A stretch of 14,185 nucleotides of DNA from Desulfobulbaceae bacterium UBA2276 (GCA_002347085.1 DDWW01000014.1:1-14185); one strand, 5' to 3'; counted from the stretch's first letter, positions 6,106 to 13,925 are shown. Numbers and translations: made by a program. The notes: generated from the sequence alone by a model not told the origin.

Positions 6106-8124
6106 ATGGCATTACCAAATAAACCAAATGGTGAGATTGCTGCCGTGGTAAATCCAGAGATCGTCGAGCATGATGTTGACGTTCTCATCGTTGGTGGCGG
6201 TATGGCTGCCTGCGGCACTGCTTTTGAGATCATGAAGTGGGCCCCTGCTGGCATGAAGATTACCCTCGTTGATAAGGCTTCCATGGAGCGTTCCGGTGCT
6301 GTTGCCCAGGGACTTTCTGCTATCAACACCTATATCGGCGAAAACCCAATCGAAAATTACGTAAAGATGGTTCGTAATGACCTTATGGGCGTTGTTCGTG
6401 AAGACCTTATTTATGACTGTGGTCGTCACGTAGATGAGTCTGTAAAGTTGTTCGAAGAGTGGGGCCTGCCAATCTGGAAGCTCGATGCCGATGGCAACAA
6501 CCTTGATGGTGCTGCCCCTGCCAAGACCCTCCGTGAGGGTGGTACCCCAGTTCGTACCGGTAAATGGCAGATCATGATCAACGGTGAGTCTTACAAGTGT
6601 ATCGTTGCCGAGCCAGCCAAGACCGCTCTTGGTGCCGAGAACTGCCTTGAGCGTATCTTCATCGTGAAGATGCTGCTTGACAAGAACAAGGCCAACCAGA
6701 TCGCTGGTGCCGTTGGTTTCTCTACCCGTGAAAACAAGGTTCATGTATTCCGTTGCAAGACCGCTCTGGTTGCCTGCGGTGGTGCAGTAAACATTTTCCG
6801 CCCACGGTCAACTGGTGAAGGTAAGGGTCGTGCCTGGTATCCAGTATGGAATGCCGGTTCCACCTACACCATGTGTGCCCAGGTTGGCGCTACCCTGACC
6901 ATGATGGAGAATCGTTTCACCCCAGCCCGTTTCAAAGATGGATACGGTCCGGTTGGTGCATGGTTCCTCCTGTTCAAGGCCAAAGTACAGAACGGTCTTG
7001 GTGAGTTCTATGCCAACAGCCCAGCAGTAAAAGACGAGCTTGAGAAGTTCATGCCTTATGGCGCCTCTGCCGTTACTCCTACCTGTCTGCGTAACCACTT
7101 GATGCTCAATGAGCTGAAGGCCGGACGTGGACCAATCTACATGGCTACCGATGTTGCCCTGAACGCCTTCCTGGATGCGAAAAAAGCAGCTGGTATGGAT
7201 GAGAAGGGAGTGAAGAAGTATTGGAAACACCTTGAGTCTGAGGCTTGGGAAGATTTCCTCGATATGTCTGTTGGTCAGGCTGGTCTGTGGGCCGGTGCTA
7301 ACATCGAGCCAGAGAAGGTCGGTTCCGAGATTATGCCAACTGAACCCTACATGCTCGGATCTCACTCCGGTTGTTGTGGTATCTGGACCTCTGGTCCAGA
7401 GGAAGATTGGGTTCCTAATGTTGCCAACCCCTCTCGTTCGCACAAGTACAAGTGGGGCTATAACCGTATGACCACCGTTGACGGACTCTTCACCGCTGGT
7501 GATGGCGTTGGCGCATCCGGTCATAAGTTCTCCTCCGGTGCCCATGCCGAGGGTCGTATCGTTGCCAAGCAGATGGTTAAATTCTGCCGTGACAATGCAT
7601 CATTCAAGCCAGAGCTGAAACAAACCGCTCAGGAGCTTGCTGATGAGATTTACGCACCAGTTAAACGTTATCATGAGTTTGTAGGTGCCTCTACCTCTTC
7701 AAACGTTAATCCTAACTTCTGCAAACCAGCCGGTATCATGATGCGTTTGATGAAGGCTACCGATGAGTATGGTGGTGGTGTTGCAACCTACTACATGACC
7801 TCCGGTAAACTTCTGAACATCTGTCTTGATCTCCTGAGGATGTTGCGTGAAGATGCTGCGAAGATGGCAGCCGGTGATCTCCATGAGCTCCTTCGGGCTT
7901 GGGAGAACTATCATCGTATCTGGTGTGTAGAGACCCATATCCGTCATATCGAGTTCCGTAAAGAGTCTCGTTACCCAGGATTCTATTACCGCTCAGATTT
8001 CCCAACCTGTGATGACGAAAACTGGAAGTGCTTCGTCAACTCCACCTTCAATCCTGAGACTCAGGAGTGGCTGTGTGAGAAGGTTGAGTGTATCAACATC
8101 GTTGCGACCGATCCTTGGATCTAA
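6106..8124 (+). CDS. aprA: adenylylsulfate reductase alpha subunit
   Basis: The catalytic flavoprotein that reduces adenosine 5'-phosphosulfate to sulfite and AMP through an FAD-N5 sulfite adduct; it runs in reverse in sulfur oxidation or disproportionation. It is related to fumarate reductase flavoproteins. The 672 residues open with a dinucleotide-binding motif GGGMAACG at 30-37, then the FAD contact region ERSGAVAQGLSAINTY. ENRFTPARFKDGYGP at 268-282 and the His in GSHSGCCGIW (H420) look like the conserved substrate-site Arg and His of the family. GDGVGASGHKFSSGAHAEGR is the second conserved flavin region. The length is normal. AGGAGAT at 6093-6099 supports the start. It is the last gene of the transcript, with a strong terminator 30 bp downstream. 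CCA proline codons and CGT arginine codons dominate. Confidence 0.98.
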   Translation: MALPNKPNGEIAAVVNPEIVEHDVDVLIVGGGMAACGTAFEIMKWAPAGMKITLVDKASMERSGAVAQGLSAINTYIGENPIENYVKMVRNDLMGVVREDLIYDCGRHVDESVKLFEEWGLPIWKLDADGNNLDGAAPAKTLREGGTPVRTGKWQIMINGESYKCIVAEPAKTALGAENCLERIFIVKMLLDKNKANQIAGAVGFSTRENKVHVFRCKTALVACGGAVNIFRPRSTGEGKGRAWYPVWNAGSTYTMCAQVGATLTMMENRFTPARFKDGYGPVGAWFLLFKAKVQNGLGEFYANSPAVKDELEKFMPYGASAVTPTCLRNHLMLNELKAGRGPIYMATDVALNAFLDAKKAAGMDEKGVKKYWKHLESEAWEDFLDMSVGQAGLWAGANIEPEKVGSEIMPTEPYMLGSHSGCCGIWTSGPEEDWVPNVANPSRSHKYKWGYNRMTTVDGLFTAGDGVGASGHKFSSGAHAEGRIVAKQMVKFCRDNASFKPELKQTAQELADEIYAPVKRYHEFVGASTSSNVNPNFCKPAGIMMRLMKATDEYGGGVATYYMTSGKLLNICLDLLRMLREDAAKMAAGDLHELLRAWENYHRIWCVETHIRHIEFRKESRYPGFYYRSDFPTCDDENWKCFVNSTFNPETQEWLCEKVECINIVATDPWI

Positions 8125-8154
8125 GATCTTAGTCTCAGGTTTCATGATGGAATA

Positions 8155-8194
8155 AAAAAATCTCCAGGAGTCTTCGGATTCCTGGAGATTTTTT
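8155..8194 (+). terminator. intrinsic terminator after aprA
   Basis: An 18-bp stem (8155-8172 with 8177-8194, one G-U pair) closes on a TTCG loop at 8173-8176 with flanking C and G, the very stable cUUCGg tetraloop. The 3' arm ends in six T and the 5' arm begins with A, so it could work in both directions. It separates the aprBA transcript from qmoABC. Confidence 0.92.
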
Positions 8195-8269
8195 CTATGT
8201 ATTCTCTGTGTTTTATATATTGTGGTTGATTCGGGCCAAAGGTTGTTATCTTCCCCTTTGATCGGGATG

Positions 8270-8316
8270 AACTACAAGAAAAGGAGAAGGTCGTTATGGC
8301 CTTTTTTCTTGTAGTT
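8270..8316 (+). other. long hairpin upstream of qmoA
   Basis: Bases 8270-8282 pair perfectly with 8304-8316 (13 bp); after a four-base bulge (8283-8286), 8287-8292 pair with 8298-8303 (six pairs, one G-U) around the five-base loop 8293-8297. It lies 76 bases after the aprA terminator and 162 bases before qmoA. The T-rich 3' arm is part of the stem, and no T run follows, so a second terminator is unlikely. It may be part of a leader RNA, a small RNA or a mobile palindrome. Confidence 0.5.
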
Positions 8317-8404
8317 GTTGTCTGATGGTGTTGTTGTGAAATATTAGAGGAAAAGAGTAGTATAGATATATTTTGGCTGGTTAGGAATTGATGTCTTTGA
8401 TGCT

Positions 8405-8436
8405 TTTGTTCACCGCTCGGTGAGCGGTGGCACAAA
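8405..8436. promoter_or_regulatory. inverted repeat in the qmoA leader (operator or RNA hairpin)
   Basis: CACCGCTC at 8411-8418 and GAGCGGTG at 8422-8429 are a perfect eight-base inverted repeat with a three-base centre. TTTGT at 8405-8409 and ACAAA at 8432-8436 extend it, with one unpaired base on one side and two on the other. The GC-rich palindrome stands out in AT-rich surroundings and ends 42 bases before the qmoA start. As DNA it could be a dimeric regulator site; as RNA it would be a stable hairpin, though a three-base loop is tight. No convincing sigma-70 promoter for qmoA was found in 8195-8404; a TATAGA at 8361-8366 lacks a good -35. Confidence 0.5.
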
Positions 8437-8478
8437 GGTCTTCAAGGTAAATATTAAGAGTACTCATGGAGGAATGGT

Positions 8479-9741
8479 ATGACTGACGAGCAAGGCACCT
8501 CGGGTGCAATTTTGGTCGTAGGCGGTGGTATCAGTGGGCTGACATCGGCCCTTGAAGCCGCTGAAGTCGGAAATGATGTGTTTCTGGTGGAAAAAAACGC
8601 CTATTTTGGTGGTCGGGTAGCACAGTTGAATCAATATTTTCCCAAGCTGTGTCCACCAAGTTGTGGTTTGGAGATCAACTTCAAACGGGTGAAGGATAAT
8701 CGTCGAATTCGCTCCTACTCCATGACTACGGTCAAGGCGGTGAGTGGTACCCCGGGAAATTATGAAGTGACTCTGGAAACCGCACCCCGCTATGTCAATG
8801 CGAATTGTACGGCCTGTGGTGATTGCGCTATTGCTTGTCCTGATGAGATTGATAACGAATTCAACCTCGGGATGAATAAAAGCAAGGCCGCCTATCTTCC
8901 CCATGAGATGGCCTTTCCTCGTCGCTATGTAATCAACAAGGCTGGTCTGTCAGCGGCTGGAGCAGCAGCCGTGAAAGCAGCATGCAAGTATAATGCTGTT
9001 GATCTGGAAATGCAGCCAGAGACCAAGACCATCAAAGTAGCAGCGATTATCTGGGCTACCGGTTGGACTCCTTACGAGCCAACCAAGATGGATAATCTCA
9101 AGTTCGGCCAATCCAATGCCATTGTCACCAATATGATGATTGAGCGGATGGCAGCCCCTGGTGGTCCTACCGATGGCGCCATTGTTCGTCCTGGAGACGG
9201 CAAACAGCCTGAGTCTTTTGCCTTTGTGCAGTGTGCTGGATCACGGGATGAGAACCATCTTGAATTCTGTTCCTATATCTGCTGTATGGCTACCTTCAAG
9301 CAGATGACCTATATCCGTGAGCGTTACCCTGAGGCCAAGATCTATGTTTTCTATATTGATCTCCGTACCCCTGGTAAGTATGAGAAATTCCGCGAGAAGT
9401 TGATGGCCGATAAAAACTCGACCTTCATCAAGGGGAAGGTCGCTGAGATTATTCCCGAGGCTGATGGGGGAGTTACCGTTGTCGCTGAGAATGCGGTGAC
9501 CGGTGAAAAAATCAAGCAGAAAGTTGACATGGCCGTTCTGGCCACCGGGATGCAGCCATCCTTGGCCGTACAGGGTGCGCCAGTTGCCTTGAACATGGAC
9601 AAGAGTGGTTTTATTATCTCTGATCCCGACAAGGGAATGATTGCAGCCGGTTGTGCCCGTAAGGCCGCTGATGTTGTCACCACTAACCAGTCATCTACTG
9701 CTGCTGCCTTAAAGGCAATTCAGGTTTCCAGGAGGTCGTAA
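8479..9741 (+). CDS. qmoA: quinone-interacting membrane-bound oxidoreductase subunit A
   Basis: An HdrA-like flavoprotein of the Qmo complex, which links the quinone pool to APS reductase on the cytoplasmic face of the membrane. The 420 residues start with the FAD motif VVGGGISGL (13-21) and a conserved Cys-rich active region, KLCPPSCGLE (C58, C62). A cluster-binding type motif, CTACGDCAIACP, spans 110-121. The HdrA-like central block FVQCAGSRDE and CSYICC (C252, C264, C268, C269) follows. The protein ends with the second nucleotide-binding segment and DVVTTNQSSTAAALKAIQ. GGAGG at 8468-8472 fixes the start. It is separated from aprA by 354 bp with a terminator, so it is transcribed apart from aprBA; it is followed by qmoB after only three bases. 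Confidence 0.95.
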   Translation: MTDEQGTSGAILVVGGGISGLTSALEAAEVGNDVFLVEKNAYFGGRVAQLNQYFPKLCPPSCGLEINFKRVKDNRRIRSYSMTTVKAVSGTPGNYEVTLETAPRYVNANCTACGDCAIACPDEIDNEFNLGMNKSKAAYLPHEMAFPRRYVINKAGLSAAGAAAVKAACKYNAVDLEMQPETKTIKVAAIIWATGWTPYEPTKMDNLKFGQSNAIVTNMMIERMAAPGGPTDGAIVRPGDGKQPESFAFVQCAGSRDENHLEFCSYICCMATFKQMTYIRERYPEAKIYVFYIDLRTPGKYEKFREKLMADKNSTFIKGKVAEIIPEADGGVTVVAENAVTGEKIKQKVDMAVLATGMQPSLAVQGAPVALNMDKSGFIISDPDKGMIAAGCARKAADVVTTNQSSTAAALKAIQVSRRS

Positions 9742-9744
9742 TCA

Positions 9745-12009
9745 ATGGATAAAAAGTATTGTGCCTATATATGTACAGGTTGCGGCATCGGTGAGGCCCT
9801 TGATCTTGAAGGGCTGACCAAGGTTGTAGCGAGTGAAATGGCTATGGATTGCAAGGATCATTCCTGCCTGTGTGGCGCGGATGGCCGGGCATTCATTGAA
9901 AAGGATATGAGCGAGAACGGGGTCAACACCATAGTTGTGTGTGCCTGTTCGCCTCGGGTCATGCAGAATGAGTTTAATTTCGGCGATGACAAGATCACTG
10001 TTCGGGCCAATCTGCGTGAGCAGGTGATTTGGTCGGCCGGGGTTGCTGATGAGGGAAAAGAGGACGCCCACAAGGAATGGTTGAACGAAACTGCCAGCGA
10101 CTATGTGCGCATGGCCTGTACCCGTGCCAAGAAGACTGAATTGCCTGAAGCCTACCAGTTGGAGACCCTGAACAAGGAGATCCTGGTCATGGGTGGCGGC
10201 ATTGCCGGTATGACCGCCGCTCTGGAAGCATCGAAGGCGGGAAGCAAGGTTACTATTATTGAAAAGGCTGAGATGTTGGGTGGCAAGGCCCTGGGCTGGG
10301 CCAAACAATTTCCAACCAAACTTCCGTATGCCGACCTGGAACCTAATTCTATTGGGGCAATGGTTGCGGCGGTTGAGGCCGACACTAATATTACAGTCAA
10401 GACCAATACTGAGGTTGCCCGTATTGGCGGCGCACCTGGTGATTTTGGTGTTACCCTCAAGGCTGCCGGAACGAAATCCGAGTGGGATGCGCCGGCGAAG
10501 GTTGGTGTCGATGAGCAGGATCTTATCAGCAAGGGTCAGATGGATGATCCTAACGTTGGCTTGAAACCTTATGCCGAAGCTAATCCCGATGCCAAGAAAT
10601 TTGGGGCGGTGGTTCTCGCTACCGGCTGGGTTCCTGCTGACGTTTCTGAGTATACCCACCTTGGCTACGGTACCAATGATAAAGTGGTGACCAACGCCCA
10701 GTTTGAGAAGATGGCCAAGGATGGCAAGCTTGGCGGTATTAAATCTGTAGCCTTTGTCATGAGCCCTGGTGGCGAAGAAAACGATCAGGATTTCCCTTAT
10801 TGTAATTCTGTAACCTCCATGGTGGCCCTTAAACAGGCCAAGTATGTCCGTGAGAATAATGCTGATGCCAAGGCCTATATCCTTTATCAGCACATGCGGA
10901 CTCCTGGTCATATGGAGCTCTTCTATAAGGGGATTCAACAGGATGATGGTATCTTCATGACCAAGGCGGCGGTTACCGGTGTTGTTGCTTCCGGCAATGG
11001 CTGTACGGTTACTGCCAAAGATACCCTTCTTGGTGAGGACCTGAATCTTGATGTTGATCTGGTTGTACTGGCGGCTGGTATGGTGCCCACGACCAAGTAT
11101 GAAAACTCCATCAATCTCGCCTATCGTCAGGGCCCAGCCTTCCTTGATCTTGATCTTTTTGATGGCTATGCCGACTCGCATTTCATCTGCTTTCCGTATG
11201 AAACCCGTCGTACCGGTGTTTATACTTGTGGCGGGGTGCGTAAGGCCATGAACATGGAAGAGACCATCGATGATGCCACCGGTGCCGCCTTGAAGGCTAT
11301 TCAGTGTGTCGAGTCAGCTGATCGTGGGGTATCAGTCCATCCTCGTTCCGGTGACAAGACCTATCCTGAATTCTTTATGCAGCGTTGTACCCAGTGTAAG
11401 CGTTGCACGGAGGAGTGTCCGTTTGGAGCCCTTGATGATGATGCCAAGGGTACGCCACTGCCGAATCCTACCCGCTGCCGTCGTTGCGGAACGTGTATGG
11501 GTGCTTGCCCTGAGCGTATTATCGGTTTCAAGGATTATAATATTGACCTGATTGGTGCAATGGTCAAGGCTATTGAAGTCCCTGAGGAGGATGAAGATAA
11601 GTTGCGTATTGTTATCTTCGCCTGTGAGAATGATGCGTATCCTGCTTTGGATATGGCCGGTATGCGACATAACAAGATAAGCCACATGATCCGTGTTGTG
11701 CCGGTTCGCTGTCTGGGCTCGGTCAATATGGCCTGGGTACGTGACTTGCTTTCTGCTGGAATGGATGGCGCCATGCTTCTTGGGTGTAAATATGGCGACG
11801 ATTATCAGTGCCATTTTGTCAAAGGTTCTGAGATCGCTTCCAAACGCATGGAAAACATCGGTGATTCTCTTTCTACCTTAGGACTTGAGCCCGAGCGGGT
11901 ACGGTCGGAGCAGGTAGCCATTACCGAGTACGACAAAATCCCTCAGCTTCTCAATGACTTTGTCGATGAGATTGTTGAACTTGGTCCTAACCCATTCAAG
12001 GGCTTCTAA
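9745..12009 (+). CDS. qmoB: quinone-interacting membrane-bound oxidoreductase subunit B
   Basis: The second HdrA-like flavoprotein of Qmo, thought to be the partner facing APS reductase. The 754 residues contain an N-terminal Cys motif (C6, C10, C13), an FAD-binding fold starting at VMGGGIAGMTAA (about 148-159), and two ferredoxin motifs, CTQCKRCTEECP (C548, C551, C554, C558) and CRRCGTCMGACP (C578, C581, C584, C588). A C-terminal MvhD-like domain of about 620-700 follows. That domain keeps four cysteines (C627, C656, C681, C689) plus H690, so it could hold a [2Fe-2S] cluster, although the paired N-terminal Cys of classic MvhD is reduced to one. AGGAGG at 9730-9735 lies within the end of qmoA, implying tight coupling. 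qmoC follows after 143 bp. No coding signal on the opposite strand is credible. Confidence 0.95.
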   Translation: MDKKYCAYICTGCGIGEALDLEGLTKVVASEMAMDCKDHSCLCGADGRAFIEKDMSENGVNTIVVCACSPRVMQNEFNFGDDKITVRANLREQVIWSAGVADEGKEDAHKEWLNETASDYVRMACTRAKKTELPEAYQLETLNKEILVMGGGIAGMTAALEASKAGSKVTIIEKAEMLGGKALGWAKQFPTKLPYADLEPNSIGAMVAAVEADTNITVKTNTEVARIGGAPGDFGVTLKAAGTKSEWDAPAKVGVDEQDLISKGQMDDPNVGLKPYAEANPDAKKFGAVVLATGWVPADVSEYTHLGYGTNDKVVTNAQFEKMAKDGKLGGIKSVAFVMSPGGEENDQDFPYCNSVTSMVALKQAKYVRENNADAKAYILYQHMRTPGHMELFYKGIQQDDGIFMTKAAVTGVVASGNGCTVTAKDTLLGEDLNLDVDLVVLAAGMVPTTKYENSINLAYRQGPAFLDLDLFDGYADSHFICFPYETRRTGVYTCGGVRKAMNMEETIDDATGAALKAIQCVESADRGVSVHPRSGDKTYPEFFMQRCTQCKRCTEECPFGALDDDAKGTPLPNPTRCRRCGTCMGACPERIIGFKDYNIDLIGAMVKAIEVPEEDEDKLRIVIFACENDAYPALDMAGMRHNKISHMIRVVPVRCLGSVNMAWVRDLLSAGMDGAMLLGCKYGDDYQCHFVKGSEIASKRMENIGDSLSTLGLEPERVRSEQVAITEYDKIPQLLNDFVDEIVELGPNPFKGF

Positions 12010-12026
12010 CCCTGTTTATGTGAAAC

Positions 12027-12066
12027 ACTGATGTTCACACTCTTGCAAAAGAAGGTGAACATCAGT
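12027..12066. promoter_or_regulatory. perfect inverted repeat between qmoB and qmoC
   Basis: ACTGATGTTCAC at 12027-12038 is the exact reverse complement of 12055-12066. A further short stem (12041-12044 with 12049-12052) could form inside the 16-base loop. It starts 18 bases after the qmoB stop. Only a broken T stretch follows (12071-12080), so termination would be partial at best. It could be an RNA processing or stabilising hairpin that adjusts QmoB to QmoC ratios, or an operator for the weak promoter-like sequence downstream (TTGATT 12079-12084, 17 bases, TATATC 12102-12107). Confidence 0.6.
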
Positions 12067-12152
12067 ACCATGATTCTTTTGATTGAATAGAGCTTGCGCT
12101 TTATATCAGGCGTAACCAAAAGATTTGATAATTGAACAGGAGGAGAAGAAGA

Positions 12153-13349
12153 ATGAATGTTCAACCGGATTTAGAATTTATTAAATATCTTAAAACTGCC
12201 GGTGGCGATACCCTGAAGAAGTGTTATCAGTGTGCCACCTGCTCCGTTGTTTGTCCACTTTCTACGGATACAAAACCCTTTCCCCGGAAAGAGATGATCT
12301 GGGCTCAGTGGGGGCTCAAGGATAAGCTGGTTGCCGATCCTGATGTGTTTCTCTGTCATCAGTGTGGAGATTGTACGGCCTATTGTCCTCGGGGTGCAAA
12401 ACCAGGTGATGTTCTTGGTGCGATTCGGGCCTATGCCTATACCTTTTATGGTTGGCCGTCCGGGCTTGCCAAGCTTGCCTCCAGTGCTAAAGGATTGCCT
12501 ATGTTAATAGCGATTCCAACTGTGATCATGCTGGTTTTATGGATAGTCTCCGGCGGGATGGTTATTCCGTCAGCGGCTGATTTTTCCACCTATGGTTATC
12601 AACGGTTTTTTGGTCACTGGGATTTCCATTGGTTGTCCAAGAATGTTTTTGTTATTGATGTGGTCATGCTGTCAGCGGCTGGTTTGGCTGTTGTTGCTGC
12701 CTACATAGGCGTTACCAGTATGTGGAAGGGGATGAAAGAAAACGCAGGCATTAAGAGCGCCTTCAGGCCAACGCTGGTTCAGTTTGTCACTGAATTCCTT
12801 TGGCCATCGGTCTTAGAGATTGTCCAACATACTCGCTTCAAGGAGTGTAAGGCCAACCTTGATCGGGTGCAGGGCCATTTGCCCCTGATGCTCTCTTTTA
12901 TCGGTCTCTTCATTGTTACCGCCTGGTCGGCGACCGCTAATGATGTGTTGGCCCTCATTCCTGGCCTGAAGTTTCTGCATGGCCCGATGTCAGTCTGGAA
13001 CCCTGTGAAAATACTGGCCAATGTCTCGGCTGTGGCCATGATTGTAGGGATTGGAATTCTTTGGAGTAATCGTTCTCGCAAAGAGGCAGAAGCCGGAGTG
13101 ACTCCTACCTTCTATGACTGGTTTTTGATCTGGGAAATTATGGCTGTTGGTGTTACCGGGCTCCTGGCTGAAATTGCGCGTTGGGCCGGACTTGCCGCAC
13201 CTGGTTATATTATTTATTTTATCCATCTGGTAGCTGTGATGATGCTTTTTATGTATATGCCTTATACGAAATTTGCCCATCTGGTTTATCGGACTTTTGC
13301 CATGGCCTTTGAGAGATATAGAGAAAGTTCCTTTGGTAAATCGCTGTAA
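12153..13349 (+). CDS. qmoC: quinone-interacting membrane-bound oxidoreductase subunit C
   Basis: The membrane subunit that exchanges electrons with the quinone pool. I use ATG 12153 because AGGAGG at 12138-12143 is nine bases upstream and the seven extra residues of a TTG start at 12132 (an arginine string) are just the translated ribosome binding site. The 398 residues join an HdrC-like part with two [4Fe-4S] motifs (C24, C27, C30, C34 and C68, C71, C74, C78) to a NarI/HdrE-like cytochrome b part. About six hydrophobic segments are visible near 116-138, 165-186, 243-262, 289-304, 325-345 and 352-372. Histidines in or near them (for example H226, H242, H358, H376) are candidates for heme b ligands; I cannot assign them. 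The presence of QmoC distinguishes this locus from Gram-positive sulfate reducers, which use HdrBC instead. Confidence 0.95.
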   Translation: MNVQPDLEFIKYLKTAGGDTLKKCYQCATCSVVCPLSTDTKPFPRKEMIWAQWGLKDKLVADPDVFLCHQCGDCTAYCPRGAKPGDVLGAIRAYAYTFYGWPSGLAKLASSAKGLPMLIAIPTVIMLVLWIVSGGMVIPSAADFSTYGYQRFFGHWDFHWLSKNVFVIDVVMLSAAGLAVVAAYIGVTSMWKGMKENAGIKSAFRPTLVQFVTEFLWPSVLEIVQHTRFKECKANLDRVQGHLPLMLSFIGLFIVTAWSATANDVLALIPGLKFLHGPMSVWNPVKILANVSAVAMIVGIGILWSNRSRKEAEAGVTPTFYDWFLIWEIMAVGVTGLLAEIARWAGLAAPGYIIYFIHLVAVMMLFMYMPYTKFAHLVYRTFAMAFERYRESSFGKSL

Positions 13350-13384
13350 AGAATAATATCATTTTTAGCGCCAGAAATGGCATA

Positions 13385-13438
13385 AAGAGCCGTAATAAAA
13401 CAGTTTGAAAGAGTATGGCTGATTTCATTACGGCTCTT
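13385..13438. repeat. inverted repeat downstream of qmoC
   Basis: AAGAGCCGTAAT at 13385-13396 is the exact reverse complement of 13427-13438, with a 30-base centre. It begins 36 bases after the qmoC stop and has no T run, so it is not a standard terminator. A weaker inverted repeat (ACCTCTT 13444-13450 with AAGAGGT 13468-13474) follows before the real terminator. The interval 13350-13639 holds these repeats, the terminator and the tRNA promoter, and no gene. Confidence 0.55.
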
Positions 13439-13490
13439 GCAAAACCTCTTTATATGTAAAAGGTAGTAAGAGGTGGTGTTTGTTTATTTG

Positions 13491-13527
13491 AAGGCTGTGC
13501 CCCTTTTTGGGTACGGCCTTTTTTTTT
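13491..13527 (+). terminator. intrinsic terminator of the qmo transcript
   Basis: Bases 13491-13502 pair with 13509-13520, twelve pairs including two G-U, around a six-base loop. The stem runs into nine T (13519-13527). It lies about 140 bases beyond qmoC and ahead of the tRNA operon promoter. Confidence 0.9.
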
Positions 13528-13596
13528 AAGTATGTTTTGATGGTAAACCAAAATGTTTTTTTATTGGAGCATGGTCAAGAAAAATATAAAAAAATA

Positions 13597-13625
13597 TTGC
13601 TTTACTTGTTCATAGTAGGTATATT
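13597..13625 (+). promoter_or_regulatory. promoter of the tRNA-tuf operon
   Basis: TTGCTT at 13597-13602 and TATATT at 13620-13625 are 17 bases apart. The -10 matches five of six positions; the -35 matches only three. A long A/T tract at about 13578-13596 sits where an UP element would lie and may compensate for the weak -35, as in stable-RNA promoters. Transcription would begin close to 13632, a few bases before the first tRNA. Confidence 0.55.
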
Positions 13626-13639
13626 TGCTTTTTTTGCAT

Positions 13640-13715
13640 GCTGGCGTAGCTCAACTGGCAGAGCAGCTGATTTGTAATCAGCAGGTTGCGGGTTCGAGTC
13701 CCATCGCCAGCTCCA
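13640..13715 (+). tRNA. tRNA-Thr (anticodon TGT)
   Basis: A full cloverleaf: the acceptor GCTGGCG at 13640-13646 pairs with CGCCAGC at 13705-13711, with discriminator T13712 and encoded CCA at 13713-13715. The anticodon stem GCTGA/TCAGC encloses TTTGTAA, giving TGT at 13673-13675, which reads ACA threonine codons. The T loop GGTTCGAGTC region is canonical. It is first of four tRNAs ahead of tuf; the equivalent E. coli gene is thrU. Confidence 0.97.
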
Positions 13716-13811
13716 ATAATAAAGTCCCGCTGTGTATATTGTGACAGGCTTGTCATAAAGTGGCAGTGAAAAATATAGTATATGTGAAATACGTTGTAAC
13801 AAGTTGTGAGT

Positions 13812-13896
13812 GGAGGGGTTCCCGAGTGGCTAAAGGGAACAGACTGTAAATCTGTCGGCAGCGCCTTCGGAGGTTCGAATCCTCCCCCCTCCACCA
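13812..13896 (+). tRNA. tRNA-Tyr (anticodon GTA)
   Basis: A class II tRNA with a long variable arm (around 13856-13869). The acceptor GGAGGGG at 13812-13818 pairs with CCCCTCC at 13886-13892, with discriminator A13893 and encoded CCA at 13894-13896. The anticodon stem ACAGA/TCTGT encloses CTGTAAA, placing GTA at 13846-13848. It is separated from the preceding tRNA-Thr by about 96 bases that show only a small inverted repeat (TGACA/TGTCA). Confidence 0.97.
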
Positions 13897-13925
13897 TTTT
13901 TTTTGTTCTACATTTTATGTGCCAA

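Noticed and set aside
8428..8443. Sigma-54 type promoter before qmoA (TGGCAC)
   Set aside because: The -24 element is present, but the matching -12 TTGC is missing at the required distance, and the bases belong to the palindrome at 8405-8436.
9742..11181. 479-residue open frame on the minus strand opposite qmoB
   Set aside because: It lies wholly antisense to a clear qmoB with diagnostic motifs, shows no recognisable domain, and has no convincing ribosome binding site. Long antisense frames arise from codon bias in GC-balanced genes.
12132..12152. TTG start adding an Arg-rich peptide to qmoC
   Set aside because: Those codons are the Shine-Dalgarno region itself (AGGAGG); ATG 12153 is correctly spaced from it.
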